Below, piece after piece: positions 15,068 to 23,085 of a stretch of DNA of 64,000 bases. The stretch lies in contig DATNEW010000012.1 of the NCBI GenBank assembly GCA_035606695.1, forward strand, positions 1 to 64,000. The letters are read 5' to 3'. Both the position numbers and the translations under genes were made by a program. The notes under the pieces were generated by a model, which searched no databases, was not told the origin of the DNA, and was given only the letters and a program-made list of their open reading frames with translations. Positions within the stretch are counted from its first letter, which is position 1; each line of letters opens with the position of its first letter. Source of the stretch: Gemmatimonadaceae bacterium. GTDB taxonomy: Bacteria > Gemmatimonadota > Gemmatimonadetes > Gemmatimonadales > Gemmatimonadaceae.

Positions 15068-17722
15068 CTAGTCGCCGCGCATCGCAACCAGCGGATCGAC
15101 ACGTGCGGCGCGGCGCGCCGGCAACCAGCTGGCGAGCGTGGACACGACGCCGAGTGCGACGACGACCGCGGTGAGGGTGAGTGGATCGCGAGCGCTGACG
15201 CCGAACAACAACGACGCCATCACGTGGCCGAATACCAACGCCGCCGCGATGCCGATGCCCACGCCCGTTACGGTGAGGGCCAGGCCCTCGCCGATCACCA
15301 TGCGAGCAATGCGATCGGTCGTCGCACCGAGTGCGACGCGCACCCCCAGCTCGTGCGTGCGCTGGCTCACGGCGTATGCGATCACGCCGTACAGCCCGAC
15401 CGCGGCAAGCACCAACGCGACGGCGGCGAAGATGGCGATGAGCGACGCATAGAATCGCTGCGCACCGACGGAGGCGTCGACGCGTTCACGCATCGTCATG
15501 ACCGAGTACACCGGCACGTCGCGATCGAGATCGCGCATGACGCCGCGCAGCGCGGCGGCGAGCGTTGCCGGCGCAGCCGAGCGCGCAACGATCGTCAGTC
15601 CGTTCGCGGGGTACTGCGCGAGTGAGGCGTACACCGTCGGTTCGGGCGCGTCCTCGAGGCCGAAGGAGTGCACGTCGCCGACCACACCGACGATCTGATT
15701 CGTGGCCCCTTTGGGATCGCGTCCCCAGTCCATGCGAATGGACTGACCGACCGCGTCGGCGTTCGGGAAGAACTTCTTCGCGAACGCTTCGTTGACGACG
15801 TAGACATGCGGCGCGGTTGGAATGTCCGTGGCGTCGATGCCGCGTCCACGCACGACGGGAATTCCCATCGCGCTGAAAAATTCCGGCGTGACCTGACGCA
15901 CCTCGCTGGCGGGTTCGTCACTTGGCCGCGGCACCGGCCGGCCGCGTATCTCGAACGTAAAGTCGTACGACGAATTGTCGAGCGGCACGTAGGTCGCGAC
16001 GCCGCTTCGGTCGACACCAGGCAGCGAGCGAACTCGTTGCTCGATCGTCGCGACCAGATTTCGCGCGGCCGTTGAATCGTACTTCACCGCGGGCAGCGCG
16101 ACTTTCATCGTCAGCACGCCGTCGGGTTTGAAGCCGGGGTCGACCGACATCAATCGCTCGAAGCTGCGCAGCAAGAGGCCCGCGCCGCTCAACAGCACAA
16201 CGGCCAGCGCCAGCTCGGCCACCACGATCGTTTGCTTCGTGCGATGCGCACCGGGGCGTGTGTTCTGGCCGCGCCCTCCCGCACGCAGCGTGGACGCGAG
16301 CTGTCGAGCATTTGCCTGAAGCGCGGGCAACACACCGAACAGGAGTCCCGTCGCGATCGCGACAAACGCGGTCAACGCGAGCGTGGTTGCATCGATCGAC
16401 GCATGCTGGGCCATCACCAGACTTGCCGGCGCGCTGCTCAGGAGCTTCGTCATGCCGATCTTTGCCACGAGCACGCCCACACCGCCGCCGACGATCGCCA
16501 GCAGCACACTCTCGGTCATCAATTGTCTAATGAGACGTCCGCGGCCGGCGCCCAGCGCGGCGCGGATGGCGAGCTCGCTCTCGCGCGCGTTGGCGCGAAC
16601 GAGCAACAGGTTCGCGACGTTCGCGCAGGCGATCAGCAGCACGAGTACGACGGCGCCGAGGATGAGATAGAGCGGCTTGCGAAGATCGCCGACCATGTAG
16701 TCGTGCAGCGGGACGGCGGTGGCGCGGCGCTCGCGGAAGTCCTCGGGGAAGCGCTTCTCCATCGCCTCGGAGATGCGCGTCACCTCCGCGCGCGCCGCGT
16801 CGACGTCGGCGTCGTCCTTCACGCGCGCGACGAGGCCGAGCCAGCGCGCGCCGCGCGCCGCGTCGCTCAACTCCTGCGCGTCGAACTGCTTCGGCATCCA
16901 CATCTCGACCGTGAGCGGGTAGTGCTTGTTCGCCGCGACGACACCGACCACGGTCACCGCCTTCGCGTTGACGCGGAGCGTTTTGCCGATGATCGCCGGA
17001 TCGGCGGAGAAGTCGCGGCGCCAGAGCTCCTCACTCATAACCGCGACGGCGGGCGCCCCTTGCTGATCCTCGCCAGGGAGAAAGAACCGACCGACGAGTG
17101 GCGTCACGCGCAGGAGCTCGAACCAGTTCGCGTTGACGCGAAGCGCTTGCACGCGCTCGGCGTCACCTTGATCGCGCGAGATGTTGGCGGTCGTCGGCTC
17201 CATCGTCGAGAAGCCGACGAAGCGCGTTGCCTGTGTGCGATAGTCGACGAGGTCCATCGGCGTGCTCGCGTCGCCGTGGCCCTGCTGCTTGAACTGAATG
17301 CGCATGATCCGATCGCTCTTCGGAAATGGAAGCGGCCGGAGAAGGACGGCGTTGACGACGGAGAAGATCGCCGTGTTCGCGCCGATTCCGAGCGCGAGGG
17401 TGGCGATGGCGGCGAGCGTGAACCCGGGTGACGCGCGCAGTTTGCGCGCGGCGTAGGCGATGTCGTGGAGGAGGTCGCTCATGAAATCACTCCGCCGCTG
17501 CGCGGCTTCGATGTCTCGGTCGACGGCGTCGATGTAGCGGCGGGCGTCGTCGATGTCGCCGAACTCGCGCAGCGCCTGCGCGCGAGCGGTGTCGGGTGCG
17601 GTGCCGAGTGCGATGAGTGCGTCAACGCGTTCGGCGATGTGGAACTGGAGCTCGTCGTCGATGTCGGCTCGGATTTGACGAGCGGTGCGCCAGGGGAGGC
17701 GGAAGAAGCGGCGCGGGCGCAT
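15068..17722 (-). CDS. ADOP-type ABC transporter permease (MacB/FtsX family)
   Basis: 884 residues from ATG 17722-17720. The N-terminal PadR-associated segment (RQIRADIDDELQFHIAERVDALIALG ... ALREFGDID) is typical of acidobacterial duplicated orphan permeases. It is followed by a first membrane span (FTLAAIATLALGIGANTAIFSVVNAVLLRPLPF), a MacB periplasmic core domain and an FtsX domain, then a second core plus FtsX set ending in LASWLPARRAARVDPLVAMRGD. No ATPase gene adjoins, as is usual for this group. Its start overlaps the PadR stop (TGATG), so the regulator and permease are co-translated. Transported substrates are unknown; drug or peptide export is the usual guess. Confidence 0.9.
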   Translation of the reverse strand: MRPRRFFRLPWRTARQIRADIDDELQFHIAERVDALIALGTAPDTARAQALREFGDIDDARRYIDAVDRDIEAAQRRSDFMSDLLHDIAYAARKLRASPGFTLAAIATLALGIGANTAIFSVVNAVLLRPLPFPKSDRIMRIQFKQQGHGDASTPMDLVDYRTQATRFVGFSTMEPTTANISRDQGDAERVQALRVNANWFELLRVTPLVGRFFLPGEDQQGAPAVAVMSEELWRRDFSADPAIIGKTLRVNAKAVTVVGVVAANKHYPLTVEMWMPKQFDAQELSDAARGARWLGLVARVKDDADVDAARAEVTRISEAMEKRFPEDFRERRATAVPLHDYMVGDLRKPLYLILGAVVLVLLIACANVANLLLVRANARESELAIRAALGAGRGRLIRQLMTESVLLAIVGGGVGVLVAKIGMTKLLSSAPASLVMAQHASIDATTLALTAFVAIATGLLFGVLPALQANARQLASTLRAGGRGQNTRPGAHRTKQTIVVAELALAVVLLSGAGLLLRSFERLMSVDPGFKPDGVLTMKVALPAVKYDSTAARNLVATIEQRVRSLPGVDRSGVATYVPLDNSSYDFTFEIRGRPVPRPSDEPASEVRQVTPEFFSAMGIPVVRGRGIDATDIPTAPHVYVVNEAFAKKFFPNADAVGQSIRMDWGRDPKGATNQIVGVVGDVHSFGLEDAPEPTVYASLAQYPANGLTIVARSAAPATLAAALRGVMRDLDRDVPVYSVMTMRERVDASVGAQRFYASLIAIFAAVALVLAAVGLYGVIAYAVSQRTHELGVRVALGATTDRIARMVIGEGLALTVTGVGIGIAAALVFGHVMASLLFGVSARDPLTLTAVVVALGVVSTLASWLPARRAARVDPLVAMRGD

Positions 17723-18054
17723 CACGCGGGCTCGAGGACCTTGAACACGGCGGCGGCGTACTGGCGCCACGTGGCCTCTTCGGCGTGGAAGTGCCGGCGG
17801 CCCGTGGGGGTGAGTGTGTAGTAGCGCGCGCGGCGGTTCTTTTCCGACAGGCCCCATTCCGCGGCGACGTAGCCGGCGCGTTCGAGTCGGTGGAGTGACT
17901 TGTAGAGCGGGGCGTCTTCGATGGTGAGGACGCCGTCGGTGCGCTCGTGGATCCAGCGGGAGACGGCGTAGCCGTGCATCGGTCCCCAGGCGAGGGCGCG
18001 GAGGACGAGAACGTCGAGGGTGCCTTGGAGGAGGTCGAGCGGCTGGGAGGACAT
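17722..18054 (-). CDS. PadR-family transcriptional regulator
   Basis: 110 residues. The winged helix contains LDLLQGTLDVLVLRALAWGPMHGYAVSRWIHE, then DAPLYKSLHRLERAGYVAAEWG and the wing YYTLTPTGRRHFHAEE, with a short C-terminal dimerisation helix. This is the compact type that almost always precedes ADOP permeases. It is co-translated with the permease (TGATG). A perfect CCCCTTAC/GTAAGGGG palindrome sits 10 bp upstream of its ATG, so autorepression of the padR-permease operon is likely. Confidence 0.92.
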   Translation of the reverse strand: MSSQPLDLLQGTLDVLVLRALAWGPMHGYAVSRWIHERTDGVLTIEDAPLYKSLHRLERAGYVAAEWGLSEKNRRARYYTLTPTGRRHFHAEEATWRQYAAAVFKVLEPA

Positions 18055-18064
18055 TTTGCTTTTA

Positions 18065-18083
18065 CCCCTTACTTGGTAAGGGG
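18065..18083. promoter_or_regulatory. probable PadR operator
   Basis: CCCCTTAC-ttg-GTAAGGGG is a perfect 8+8 bp inverted repeat with a 3-bp spacer, centred 20 bp upstream of the padR ATG (18054). PadR proteins bind such dyads over their own promoters. The same region faces the AT-rich segment upstream of the divergent lipoprotein gene. Confidence 0.65.
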
Positions 18084-18126
18084 AAATTGCAGCGATGGTC
18101 CTGGCTGGTCAAGAGACCGAGTGACA

Positions 18127-18176
18127 GTAAAAAATTTTTACATAGAGCAAAGTTCTGATGTAAAAAAACTTTACTC
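18127..18176. promoter_or_regulatory. AT-rich inverted repeats, candidate upstream activator sites
   Basis: Two dyads stand out in a 120-bp AT-rich patch within GC-rich DNA. The first is GTAAAAAATTTTTAC (18127-18141). The second is GAGCAAAGTT (18145-18154) with AACTTTACTC (18167-18176), one mismatch. They lie about 80-130 bp upstream of the start expected from the sigma-54-like promoter at 18228-18243, the usual place for enhancer sites. The sigma-54 activator coded at 20096 is the obvious candidate to bind; this is inference. Confidence 0.4.
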
Positions 18177-18227
18177 TCGATGATGTGTGAAAATCGTAAA
18201 TGATTGATTTATAATAGTTTAGTTAGC

Positions 18228-18243
18228 TGGCACAGCCAATGCT
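18228..18243 (+). promoter_or_regulatory. candidate sigma-54 (-24/-12) promoter
   Basis: TGGCAC (18228-18233), five bases, then ATGCT (18239-18243). The invariant GG and GC doublets are exactly 10 bp apart as sigma-54 requires, and the only departure from TGGCAC-N5-TTGCW is A for T. The expected start is near 18254, about 40 bp before the lipoprotein ATG (18295). A TATAAT hexamer at 18210-18215 offers an alternative sigma-70 reading, but without a good -35 box. Confidence 0.55.
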
Positions 18244-18294
18244 TTAGCAGCCGGCGTTGTGCGATGCCGTTCAACCCCTGTGGAGTCCCCCTTC

Positions 18295-18891
18295 ATGCGT
18301 GCTCGTTCCCTCCGTACGTTATTCGCCGCCGTCGCTGTATTCGCCGCGGCTGCTTGCTCGGGTTCCGACAACCCCGCGTCGCCGTCCGCGGGGGCGAGGC
18401 AGGTGCCGACCGAATCCGCAAATCATTCGCTGCTCTTCGCGAGTCCGATCAACGTCAAGCCGCTGCAGCGTACGACGGCGCTGGCGACGTCGATCACCGT
18501 CTCGAAGAACATCGGCATTCTTGGCGGAACGATCGCGATTCCGCAGGCTGGCTTGACCGTCGTCGTTCCGCCGTTGGCGATCGCGTCGACGAAGCTGATC
18601 AGCGTCACCGCGCTCGCGGGGTCGAACGTGTCGTACGAGTTCGCGCCGCACGGGATCAACTTCACGGTGCCGCTCGTCGCGACGCAGAGTCTGCGCAACA
18701 CACAGGCGGCCGCGGGTGGCTTGATCAATCCGCTGTCGCTCTCGCTTGGCTACTTCCCGGATTCGACGAAGCAGAATGCGGTGACGGAGCTGTTGACGCT
18801 TGGCGTCGACGTGTTGAACCAGACGTCGATCGCGACGATTTGGCATTTTTCGGGGTATATCTGGTCGACCGGCCGGTGCGACGATCAGTAA
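18295..18891 (+). CDS. ZU5-like lipoprotein
   Basis: 198 residues from ATG 18295, with GGAG 9 bp upstream. The lipobox is AAAAC-SGSD near residue 20, so it is lipid-anchored in the envelope. The core ILGGTIAIPQAGLTVVVPPLAI ... YEFAPHGINFTVPLVATQSL resembles ZU5-type beta domains, where a GG-x-hydrophobic-PP-A-L strand pair is followed by a Phe-x-Pro-x-Gly segment. No enzyme motif is visible. It stands behind a candidate sigma-54 promoter and heads the island that codes a sigma-54 activator, so it may be a surface output of that pathway. The function is unknown. Confidence 0.75.
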   Translation: MRARSLRTLFAAVAVFAAAACSGSDNPASPSAGARQVPTESANHSLLFASPINVKPLQRTTALATSITVSKNIGILGGTIAIPQAGLTVVVPPLAIASTKLISVTALAGSNVSYEFAPHGINFTVPLVATQSLRNTQAAAGGLINPLSLSLGYFPDSTKQNAVTELLTLGVDVLNQTSIATIWHFSGYIWSTGRCDDQ

Positions 18892-18980
18892 GCTGATCCG
18901 ATAGGAATGGCGGATCGCGGGCGACGTTGGGCCCGCGACGCGAAGCGCAAATGCCTGTACGGCGAGCCATCGCGAGCTGA

Positions 18981-20036
18981 ATGGACGCACAACCGTCGGA
19001 CAGAAAAGTTCAACAGACGCTGGAAGCCCGGCGGCTCGCCGAAATCGCGCGGGCCGCCGGGCTTGGCGACTCGCCTGACGTCGCTCTTGAAGGGCATCGG
19101 CAAGCCATCGCCCTATTGGGTGGCGACCAGCCCACCCCGCTCCTCGCTGACGTGCTTCGGTGGCAGGGGTCCGTGCTCCTCGAGCGCGGCCGTCTCTCGG
19201 ACGCGGAGCCGTTGTTCGAACGAAGCCTCGGACTCTCCGAGGAAATGGCGTACACCGCCGGCATCGCGCACGCGCTCAACTGTCTCGCCGGACTGTCGCA
19301 ACGTCGCGGCGACCTGCACCGTGCAGCAAGCCAACTGATTCGCGCGCTCGATCTCGCCGAGCGATCCGATGAAACTCGTCTCGTGGGGAGTATCGAGCAG
19401 AACCTCGGCATCCTTTCCGATGTGCGTGGCGATCCGGAGGGCGCAGCCAGACACTATCTCATTGCCCAGCGTGTCTTCGAATCCGCGAACGATGAACAAC
19501 GTCTCTGCTGGTTGTTGACGAACCTCGGCTATTTGCGGATGCGCCAGGAGCGCTACGACGAAGCGGAGGACATTTATTCTCGCGCACTTTCGATCGCCCG
19601 CGCCCGCGGCGATCTCATGTCTGAGGGAACGATCGAGGAAAATCGTGGCGAGGGGCGTTTGATTCGCGGCCAGATCGACGATGCCTACGATCCGATCCGC
19701 CGCGCCTTCGACATCGCCGAGCTGCGCCGCGACGACGGCCGCCTCGCCGCGGCGCTCAAACTTCGCGGCGCGTACGAGCGGTTGGTCGGCCGCGTGAACA
19801 GCGCGGTCGAGACGCTGCGACATGCGCTGACACTGAGCACGCTTGGTGAGGATGCCCTGCTCGGAGCCGAGGTCCTGTATCAATTTGGACTAGCGCTGTA
19901 CGACGCCGGCGACTCGAAAATGGCTCAGGAGGTTTGGCGAGCCGCTCTAGAGGCCTTCGAGCGCATCGCGGCCGTGGATTGGGTCGCGCGGGTCCGGGAG
20001 GTGTTGACCAAGGGGTCGTCGGGTCGATACTTCTAG
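18981..20036 (+). CDS. stand-alone TPR sensor-like protein
   Basis: 351 residues, cytoplasmic (no signal peptide), made of about seven TPR pairs. Segments such as AGIAHALNCLAGLSQRRGDLHRA and IEQNLGILSDVRGDPEGAARHY closely match the TPR arrays in the two HD-GYP proteins downstream (AHALNFLAVTSSQRGEFDQA; IDQNLGVSASMRGDFTLA). The three therefore seem to share one sensor module. It ends 59 bp before the sigma-54 activator gene on the same strand. The activator has no receiver domain of its own, so this protein may act in trans as its input partner. That role is inference. Confidence 0.75.
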   Translation: MDAQPSDRKVQQTLEARRLAEIARAAGLGDSPDVALEGHRQAIALLGGDQPTPLLADVLRWQGSVLLERGRLSDAEPLFERSLGLSEEMAYTAGIAHALNCLAGLSQRRGDLHRAASQLIRALDLAERSDETRLVGSIEQNLGILSDVRGDPEGAARHYLIAQRVFESANDEQRLCWLLTNLGYLRMRQERYDEAEDIYSRALSIARARGDLMSEGTIEENRGEGRLIRGQIDDAYDPIRRAFDIAELRRDDGRLAAALKLRGAYERLVGRVNSAVETLRHALTLSTLGEDALLGAEVLYQFGLALYDAGDSKMAQEVWRAALEAFERIAAVDWVARVREVLTKGSSGRYF

Positions 20037-20095
20037 CGCGGCGCGGCCCGGATGGGGGCGCGTCACCGCACGTACCCCCGCATCCTGAGGTCTGT

Positions 20096-21133
20096 TTGGC
20101 GATCGCCGACGTTGGCGTTTCCGCAGCTATTCTGGCCGACCCGTCGTTCGGATTCCAAAGCATCGTTGGCGAAAGCCCGCTGCTGCGCGAAGCGATCGCG
20201 CTCGCGGAGCGCGTCGCCGGTACCCGGCGAACGACGGTGCTGCTCATTGGCGAGACTGGAACCGGCAAAGAGCTGTTCGCGCGCGGGATTCACTACGCCG
20301 GTATCACGGCGAGTGAGCCGTTCGTGGCGATCAACTGCGCCGCGATACCCGACACACTGCTCGAGTCTGAATTGTTCGGTCACGAGCGCGGCGCGTTCAC
20401 CGGCGCGACGACGCGCAAGCAAGGGCTGCTGGAGCTCGCGGGATCGGGTACGCTCTTCCTGGACGAGGTACATCATCTGCCTCGTCTGCTGCAGCCAAAG
20501 CTGTTGCGCGCGCTCGAGTCGCGACAGATTCGGCGGCTGGGTGGGCTCGACGAGATGCCAATCGACTGCCGCATCATTGCGGCGGCCAGCCCGCTTCTCG
20601 AGCAAGTCGTCGGCACGGGCGAGTTTCGCGAAGACTTGTACTACCGGCTGAATGTCTTCTCCATCTCGCTTCCGGCGCTCCGTGATCGACTCGACGACAT
20701 CGAGATCATCGCCCGACATTTCCTGCATCAGGAAGCACGCGAGTATCAGCAGCCGAAGGAACTATCGGCCGAAGCGGTGGCCGCGTTGCGCGTGCATCGC
20801 TGGCCAGGCAATGTGCGTGAGCTCAAGAACGTCATCGAGCGCGCAGCGATTTTGAGCGCGGACGCGCGTGTCGTGCAAGCCGAGCATCTGATGATTCAGC
20901 GGCGGACGATGCGCGCGGTCAATCCGGAGCCGGGGATCGGCGACATTCACATCCCGCCGCAGGGGAAGCTTCTCGAGGACATCGAGCGAGAAGCCGTTGC
21001 GTTGACGCTTCGCCTGACCGGCGGGAATCAAGCGGCGGCGGCGCGGATGCTGGGCATCTCGCGACCGACGCTCGCCAAGAAGATGGCGCCTCGGGCACCG
21101 CAGCAACCGATATCGTCCGACCGCGCGCAATGA
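20096..21133 (+). CDS. sigma-54-dependent transcriptional activator without receiver domain
   Basis: 345 residues. The AAA+ domain has Walker A GETGTGKELFARGIH, the sigma-54 contact loop GAFTGA, Walker B GTLFLDEVHHL, FREDLYYRLNVFSISLPALRDR and WPGNVRELKNVIERA. The Fis-type helix-turn-helix is LTGGNQAAAARMLGISRPTLAKKM near residues 300-325. Only about 17 residues precede FQSIVGESPLL, so there is no response-regulator or GAF input. I chose TTG 20096 because GAGG lies 5 bp upstream; the longer frame (from 19934) would overlap the TPR gene by 100 bp. The stop overlaps the HD-GYP start (ATGA), so expression is coupled. It is presumed to bind the dyads at 18127-18176. Confidence 0.88.
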   Translation: MAIADVGVSAAILADPSFGFQSIVGESPLLREAIALAERVAGTRRTTVLLIGETGTGKELFARGIHYAGITASEPFVAINCAAIPDTLLESELFGHERGAFTGATTRKQGLLELAGSGTLFLDEVHHLPRLLQPKLLRALESRQIRRLGGLDEMPIDCRIIAAASPLLEQVVGTGEFREDLYYRLNVFSISLPALRDRLDDIEIIARHFLHQEAREYQQPKELSAEAVAALRVHRWPGNVRELKNVIERAAILSADARVVQAEHLMIQRRTMRAVNPEPGIGDIHIPPQGKLLEDIEREAVALTLRLTGGNQAAAARMLGISRPTLAKKMAPRAPQQPISSDRAQ

Positions 21134-22776
21134 GCCAGACGCTCGATCACGCATCCCTCGGTCCGGCGGTCGCGACGCTGCTCGACGAAGGGCAGAACGC
21201 CGACCGTGCCGGACGCCGCGAGATGGCGCGACGCCGGTATGAAGGCGCGCTCTATCTGCTGCGCGTTGAGCGTCCGGATGCCGCCGCGACGATCATGCGG
21301 CGCATCGCGCGAACCTACCTTGACGAAGGCGCGTTGGACGTGGCCGTCGACTGTCTCACGGCGGCGCTCGGAGTATCCGAAGCCGCGAACGACCTGTCTG
21401 GCGTCGCGCACGCGCTGAACTTTCTGGCTGTGACGTCGTCGCAGCGCGGAGAGTTCGACCAGGCCGAGTCCTATGCGGAGCGCGCGCTGCACTTCGCGCG
21501 CGAAGCGGCGGACCTGCCGCTCCAGGCGATCATCGATCAAAATCTGGGTGTGAGCGCGAGCATGCGCGGCGACTTCACGCTGGCGCTGATCCACTTCGAG
21601 GCGTGTCTCTCGTCGCTTCGCGCGGCGGACATGCGCGAGTACATGGGCGATGCGCTCAACAACATGGGCCTCGTGTACACCCAGCTTGGGCGGCTCGATG
21701 AGGCGCACTCTTCATATGATGAAGCGGTCACCTTCTACGCCGCTGCCGGCGAGACGCCTCGTCGTCTGCTGACCCTCATCAACTCGGCCGAGCTCTGGAT
21801 CGCACGGCGGGAGTACGATCGCGCCGTGGCGGTTTGCGTGAATGTTCTCGTCGAAGCGGACGCCACCGGCGACCAGCGCGCAAACGGAGAAGCGAACCGG
21901 CATCTGGGGGTGGTCGCGCGAGTGCGCGGTGAGCTCGAAGAGTCGGAGCGACGCCTGTACAGTGCGTACGACAATGCCATGCAACGCGAAGATTTGTTGC
22001 TCGCGGCCGAAACGGCGCGCGAACAAGCGTCACTGTATGAGCTGATGGGAAAGAACCGCGAGACTCTGCAGTCGCTGCTGCGGTCGCACAAGTTGTTCAC
22101 GAAGTTGCGTGCGCAGCACAATCTCGCGGATCTGCAGCGGCGCGTCGCACGGCTCGAGAACAGTTTCTACGAGCTCGTGGGCCGTTGGGCGCAGTCGATC
22201 GAATCCAAGGATGCGTACACGCTCGGCCATTGCGAGCGGGTGGCCGACTATGCGTGCGCGCTCGCGCGTGACGTGGGCTTCGATGACATCACCTTGTTCT
22301 GGTTCCGTATTGGCGCCCTGCTGCACGACGTCGGCAAGATCGCCGTGCCGTCAGAGATCTTGAACAAACCCGGCCGTTTGACGCCGGAAGAGCGCGAGGC
22401 AATGGAGCTGCACGCCGCGGCGGGCGCGAACATGCTCGGCGACATCGACTTCCCGTGGGACGTGATTCCGATGGTGCGCGGACATCACGAGCGTTGGGAC
22501 GGTACTGGATATCCGGACCGCCTGGCCGGTGAAGATATTCACCTGAGCGCCCGCATTACGTGCATCGCCGACGTGTTCGACGCGCTCACGACGGACCGGC
22601 CGTATCGCGCCGGGTTCACGCGCGAGCAGGCGCTGGCGATGATGGCGGCGGACAGCGGCAAGCTGTTCGATCCCGAGCTTTTTGCGCGGTTCGAGCGGGT
22701 GGTGCGGACGATGGATCGGCTGTACGTGATTCCGACGCCGAATCGGTCGCGCGCGGTGGCAGCCGTCGCGGGATGA
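21130..22776 (+). CDS. TPR-HD-GYP protein, probable cyclic-di-GMP phosphodiesterase (copy 1)
   Basis: 548 residues. An N-terminal TPR array (about 1-330) is followed by a short helix and an HD-GYP domain (about 345-530). Metal and catalytic motifs are GALLHDVGKIAVP, VRGHHERWDGTGYPDRL and ADVFDALTTDRPYR. The usual HPxxG motif reads LHAAAG: the His is kept, but the Pro is lost. HD-GYP enzymes hydrolyse cyclic-di-GMP, and the TPR array probably serves as a protein-binding input. ATG 21130 overlaps the activator stop (ATGA). It is closely similar along its whole length to the next gene, a tandem duplication. Confidence 0.87.
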   Translation: MSQTLDHASLGPAVATLLDEGQNADRAGRREMARRRYEGALYLLRVERPDAAATIMRRIARTYLDEGALDVAVDCLTAALGVSEAANDLSGVAHALNFLAVTSSQRGEFDQAESYAERALHFAREAADLPLQAIIDQNLGVSASMRGDFTLALIHFEACLSSLRAADMREYMGDALNNMGLVYTQLGRLDEAHSSYDEAVTFYAAAGETPRRLLTLINSAELWIARREYDRAVAVCVNVLVEADATGDQRANGEANRHLGVVARVRGELEESERRLYSAYDNAMQREDLLLAAETAREQASLYELMGKNRETLQSLLRSHKLFTKLRAQHNLADLQRRVARLENSFYELVGRWAQSIESKDAYTLGHCERVADYACALARDVGFDDITLFWFRIGALLHDVGKIAVPSEILNKPGRLTPEEREAMELHAAAGANMLGDIDFPWDVIPMVRGHHERWDGTGYPDRLAGEDIHLSARITCIADVFDALTTDRPYRAGFTREQALAMMAADSGKLFDPELFARFERVVRTMDRLYVIPTPNRSRAVAAVAG

Positions 22777-23085
22777 AGCCGCTGGCGATGCCGCTGTAGA
22801 GTTTGCATACAGCGCTACCGTACAAAATCGTGCACAACATGCCGATACTGAGCATGTGGAGTAGTCCTCGGCCGCTTAGACGGCGTCGCAACCGGCGGAC
22901 TTGGGCTACACCACGCCGATGACGGCACTCGGGAATTGGCGATTGACGCCAAGCCCCGGATTTAGGATTTCCTGAAGGTTCTCGACTGTTGGATGGTTGG
23001 GACAGCGGCGCACGACTGTTGTGGCGATCGAATCGACTTCCCGTTCCAGGAACGCTGCGAGTGCATCTCGGCAGCTTCGTGGCGT
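22777..23085. other. 309-bp gap between the two HD-GYP genes
   Basis: No convincing gene is seen. The first part (22800-22860) is less GC-rich and holds small dyads such as CATGC/GCATG near 22838-22856. On the reverse strand a short open frame ends at 22906 with no start of its own, and may be the relic of a lost gene. The segment separates the tandem paralogues, so the second copy may have its own promoter here. Confidence 0.5.

Noticed and set aside
18210-18215. TATAAT as the main promoter of the lipoprotein gene
   Set aside because: No good -35 hexamer at 16-18 bp, while the -24/-12 match fits better; kept as an alternative.
20081-20090. CATCCTGAGG before the sigma-54 activator as another copy of the REP-like motif
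   Set aside because: Only nine or ten bases match and there is no second arm; the GAGG is better explained as the ribosome site.
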